Positions 8,401-10,254 of a DNA stretch of 10,254 nucleotides are shown piece by piece. Position 1 is the stretch's first letter. Each line of letters starts with the position of its first letter. Under the pieces are notes generated by a model. That model made no database searches. It saw only the letters and a list, made by a program, of their open reading frames with translations, and was not told where the DNA came from. The stretch is from NCBI GenBank assembly GCA_005223375.1, contig RXOD01006471.1, positions 1 to 10,254 on the forward strand, given 5' to 3'. Origin of the DNA: Amoebophrya sp. AT5.2 (lineage: Eukaryota > Sar > Dinophyceae > Syndiniales > Amoebophryaceae). The translations under genes were made by a program, and so were the position numbers.

Positions 8401-9215
8401 CAGAGCCCGTTGCCGTCATACGCGGAACAGCACCAGCCCGCGTCCGACATGTGGTTGTTCAAAATCACCAGTAACTTCTGCTCACCCAGTTTCTGCACGA
8501 CGAGCTTGAACAGCTCGTGGTAGGGGTGCAGCAGGTACTTGGAGGGGTGCTTGAGGGGCGGGGCTTCCGTCGAACTTAATTTATTTCCCCTTCCCGCCCG
8601 CCCCCGCGCCCTACTAGACCACGCGCTCTCGGCCTCCGCGCCATCATGCTCGTCGAATGAAGGTAATTCCGAGGCACCACTATACAGCAGTTCCTTATTT
8701 GCTGCGAGCGCCTCCTCTGCGTCTGGCAGCACGGGAAGATTGTGATTGTCATGATCCGCATCTCGTGCTCTTACCTCTGCCGCAAAATCCAGGGAGTACA
8801 CGAGACGGACGCAGTTGAAATGGAGGTTGTGGATCGCCAGGATTATGTTGTCCAGCTTCTGCACGTTTAGTCCCCCCACGACGTACTGCTGCAATTGCGC
8901 GCCGGACCAGTTGACGCAGCGGAGCTTGACTCGGTTGCCCAACCGGTCAACGATTTTCGCGCCCGAAGTGGACAGCGGCAGCTGGGACGGATGGAGCAAA
9001 TACGGGTTGGAGGTCTTGGTCGGGGGACGGTAATTGACCACCTCCGACGCTGATGTGGTATATCTCGACGACGGGGGTGAAGAGGGTGTCCCTGTCCGTG
9101 TCGCAGTCGGGGGGCGAAGTGGTTTCTCCTCGGGGCGGCGGACGGCGCGCGACGCGGGGATCGGACGAAGTGGTTTTGCCCCGGATAAGGTGGGAAGAAG
9201 ACCAGTTTCCGGCAT
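5493..9215 (-). CDS. Glycoside hydrolase family 5 (cellulase-type) with four-helix membrane insertion
   Basis: Three exons (9215-7723, 7429-6130, 5798-5493) join in frame to about 1032 residues. GH5 enzymes hydrolyse beta-1,4-glucans or related glycans by a retaining mechanism in a TIM barrel. The conserved GH5 residues are visible in order: Arg137 (NCVRLVYS), His255 (LNNHM, then GWCCSAYDGNGLWW), acid/base Glu308 (DLRNEIRP), His490 and Tyr492 (YSSHAYSW), nucleophile Glu911 (APVWVGEFGT) and the Trp of DLDWGYW (958-961). The distance from His490 to Glu911 is far above the few tens of residues usual in GH5, because an insertion carries four hydrophobic segments at about 505-529, 664-687, 697-726 and 858-881, with Ser/Arg/Glu-rich linkers between them. 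Two smaller low-complexity insertions lie at about 150-220 and 315-430. The start is the first in-frame ATG; the frame is open back to 9299 without another ATG, and no signal peptide is visible, so a 5' exon may be missing. The stop at 5495-5493 follows a plausible GH5 C-terminus. Family assignment is firm; substrate and exact exon edges are inferred. Confidence 0.88.
5799..6129 (-). other. GT-AG intron 2 of the GH5 gene, 331 bp
   Basis: The exon 2 frame passes the nucleophile motif and ends at TAG (6106). The exon 3 frame has an in-frame TAG just upstream of CTTAG|CCACTTACC. Donor GAGATG|GTGCCC at 6129 and this acceptor at 5799 join them in phase 0. The ends contain a degenerate inverted repeat: GATGGT...GGGGG at 5806-5830 against its complement at 6109-6133, the latter overlapping exon 2. 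AAGTGG and GATGGTAA are each duplicated with a period of 8 or 19 bases around the acceptor (5787-5813), so the exact 3' edge is open to doubt. A hairpin lies at 5902-5919. Confidence 0.55.
5902..5919. repeat. Perfect 7-bp stem hairpin inside intron 2
   Basis: ACCGCGG and CCGCGGT flank the four-base loop CTTT. It is GC-rich and lies within the second intron of the GH5 gene. It could fold in the pre-mRNA; no function is indicated. Confidence 0.6.
7430..7469. repeat. Terminal inverted repeat, left arm
   Basis: This arm adjoins the direct repeat GCAAG at 7425-7429. Its core on the plus strand is TTGAAAAAATGCAGG followed by TTCAGGTTTAGG. It pairs with the reverse complement of 7678-7717 at 29 of 40 aligned positions with no gap. 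Confidence 0.8.
7678..7717. repeat. Terminal inverted repeat, right arm
   Basis: On the minus strand this arm reads TTAAGGATTGAAAAAATTC and continues with CAGG repeats (AGGATCAGGTTCAGGTCC). It adjoins the direct repeat GCAAG at 7718-7722 and mirrors the left arm at 7430-7469. The CAGG periodicity adds internal redundancy. Confidence 0.8.
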
Positions 9216-9774
9216 CCTGTCCTCGTAGAGCGAGGCAAATCCAAGTCTCACTGTGTTTCTCAAATACAAGGGAGCTCTCTGTGTGTCCGTCGTACTCAAA
9301 CTTTTTCACTCGTTCTCGTGGTCCTCGTCCTCAGTCGTATTTCTTTGATTCAATCCGTCACTGCATGCGGTGCGGGGAGCATCAAAATTCATCTGGGCAT
9401 ACGCTGTCAGTCTGCTTCTCTGCATCTTCGACTTCCGAGAAAGCGGAATAGAGAATCGCGTCTGCAAGAAATCAAAGGGGGGCAAAATCAAGGTAGAATA
9501 ATATACGCCTTGGTGGGCTATCATACCTACGTCGCTTCAAAATTTCATCATCCTCGGTGAAATGGGTAATCAATGTAGTCCGTACAACATGTTGTCACAT
9601 TCTCGGTCCGCTTCTGTGGCTTTACGTACAACAATACCAAAAGTTTTCTTCGCAATCCTTCTAATCGAACAACTCGTCTACCTAGTACCTAAGTACTTCC
9701 TTAACACATGGCCGAATACTGTCAGCCTGTGTTCCGAGCTCATTTCTGTACTTGATAGATTGTAGTAACATCTA
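9216..9774. other. Spacer upstream of the GH5 gene
   Basis: This lies between the stop of the right-edge gene and the first ATG of the GH5 frame. It probably contains the 3' UTR of the former and the 5' region of the latter, possibly with a missed 5' exon: the GH5 frame is open back to 9299 but has no ATG there. A minus-strand open frame at 9524-9306 begins with ATG but shows no signal peptide or domain. I found no TATA box or terminator I would defend. A small plus-strand ORF (9562-9765) lies inside. Confidence 0.45.
9562..9765 (+). CDS. Small ORF with myristoylation-like N-terminus (doubtful)
   Basis: An ATG-started frame of 67 codons begins MGNQCS and contains a hydrophobic stretch at about residues 28-43 (VFFAILLIEQLVYLV). 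Gly2 with a following Asn, a Cys at position 5 and Ser at position 6 fits the consensus for N-myristoylation, with Cys5 as a possible palmitoylation site. It would be the only plus-strand gene in the window and its composition is as AT-rich as the spacer around it. It could be a first exon or, more likely, chance. Confidence 0.18.
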   Translation: MGNQCSPYNMLSHSRSASVALRTTIPKVFFAILLIEQLVYLVPKYFLNTWPNTVSLCSELISVLDRL

Positions 9775-10254
9775 TTAGCCACATCTGCTAGACTTCAGCC
9801 CAAGCGAATACTCGACCAAGCTGCACGCCATGTTGGCCTTAGTTGCGACTAATCCGATTTGGATCACGTTCACGACCACCAGGATCACGACGACCCACTC
9901 TAAGAATATCCGACCCATAATGTATATCCGATTCCAACCCCAGAAGTTCATCAATGCGCCCCATTGTCTTCTGACCGCCTGCGTGTCAATCCTGATCACA
10001 AAACCCTTGAACGCCTTCGCAGGGCTTTTCAGAAGCCGCCGCTCGACCTTGTCCACACGACACCTCACGTACACCGCCGTCTCATGCTTCACGGTAGCGC
10101 TATTTATCGACACTGCGCAGAACTGCATCATTTCTCCCGCACTGTTCTCACCTTCGCGCGCGCGCTTAATGGTCTTCTTTTCTCCCACCAACTGGCCGTC
10201 TCGCTTTTTAAACATTTTCACCGAGAAGGTTGCGTGTACCTCCGGAGCGTCCAC
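9775..10254 (-). CDS. C-terminal part of an unrecognised single-pass membrane protein
   Basis: The frame is open from the window edge to TAA (9777-9775), giving 159 residues. The first ~95 are mixed polar and beta-prone sequence rich in Lys and Arg, with no motif I recognise. Residues about 116-137 are a strong hydrophobic helix (EWVVVILVVVNVIQIGLVA), preceded by an aromatic, positively charged segment (NFWGWNRIYIMGRIF). About 22 residues follow to the stop. The layout, a soluble region followed by a near-terminal membrane helix, suggests a tail-anchored or C-terminally anchored protein, but the N-terminal part is outside the window and may hold more helices. Coding is supported by length, ATG-independent openness and a membrane helix in frame. 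It is on the same strand as the GH5 gene, about 560 bases upstream of it. Confidence 0.6.
   Translation of the reverse strand: MDAPEVHATFSVKMFKKRDGQLVGEKKTIKRAREGENSAGEMMQFCAVSINSATVKHETAVYVRCRVDKVERRLLKSPAKAFKGFVIRIDTQAVRRQWGALMNFWGWNRIYIMGRIFLEWVVVILVVVNVIQIGLVATKANMACSLVEYSLGLKSSRCG

Noticed and set aside
9306..9524. Minus-strand ATG-started frame of 72 codons as a 5' exon of the GH5 gene
   Set aside because: No signal peptide or GH5-like sequence, and I see no good donor-acceptor pair to the GH5 frame.
1..10254. CRISPR array, tRNA or rRNA genes, bacterial operon structure
   Set aside because: No regularly spaced repeats, no cloverleaf or rRNA-like block and no ribosome binding sites were seen; interrupted genes point to a eukaryote.

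Overview
The window looks like nuclear DNA of a eukaryotic protist, most likely an alveolate of the dinoflagellate lineage. The reasons are multi-exon genes with low-complexity Ser/Ala/Arg/Glu-rich stretches, no Shine-Dalgarno or operon layout, every supported gene on the same (minus) strand, and one intron built like an 'introner element': no usable GT-AG ends, 5-bp direct repeats at its edges and ~40-bp terminal inverted repeats inside them. Introns of this type are known from the parasitic dinoflagellate Amoebophrya, so an Amoebophrya-like source is my leading inference. It is not proven from this sequence.

Layout from right to left, the direction of transcription. 10254-9775: 3' end of a gene for a protein with one C-terminal membrane segment, entering from outside the window. 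9774-9216: spacer, with one small plus-strand ORF that starts with a myristoylation-like MGNQCS. 9215-5493: a three-exon gene for a glycoside hydrolase family 5 (cellulase-type) enzyme, about 1032 aa. Its catalytic barrel is interrupted by an insertion of about 400 residues carrying four predicted transmembrane helices. Its first intron (7430-7722) is the introner-like element; its second (5799-6129) is a GT-AG intron. 5492-4631: spacer without a gene. 4630-1832: at least four exons of an unrecognised, low-complexity protein with a small Cys cluster; its 3' end is unresolved. 1831-60: no gene I can support, but a 41-bp tandem duplication and an inverted repeat. 59-1: first codons of a possible further minus-strand gene.

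The genes do not form a recognisable pathway. The strongest functional statement is the GH5 enzyme: both catalytic glutamates and the other conserved GH5 residues are present, split over three exons, so it is probably an active membrane-embedded beta-glucan or cellulose hydrolase. The exon joins were worked out by hand from reading frame, splice signals and conserved motifs; there is no transcript evidence.
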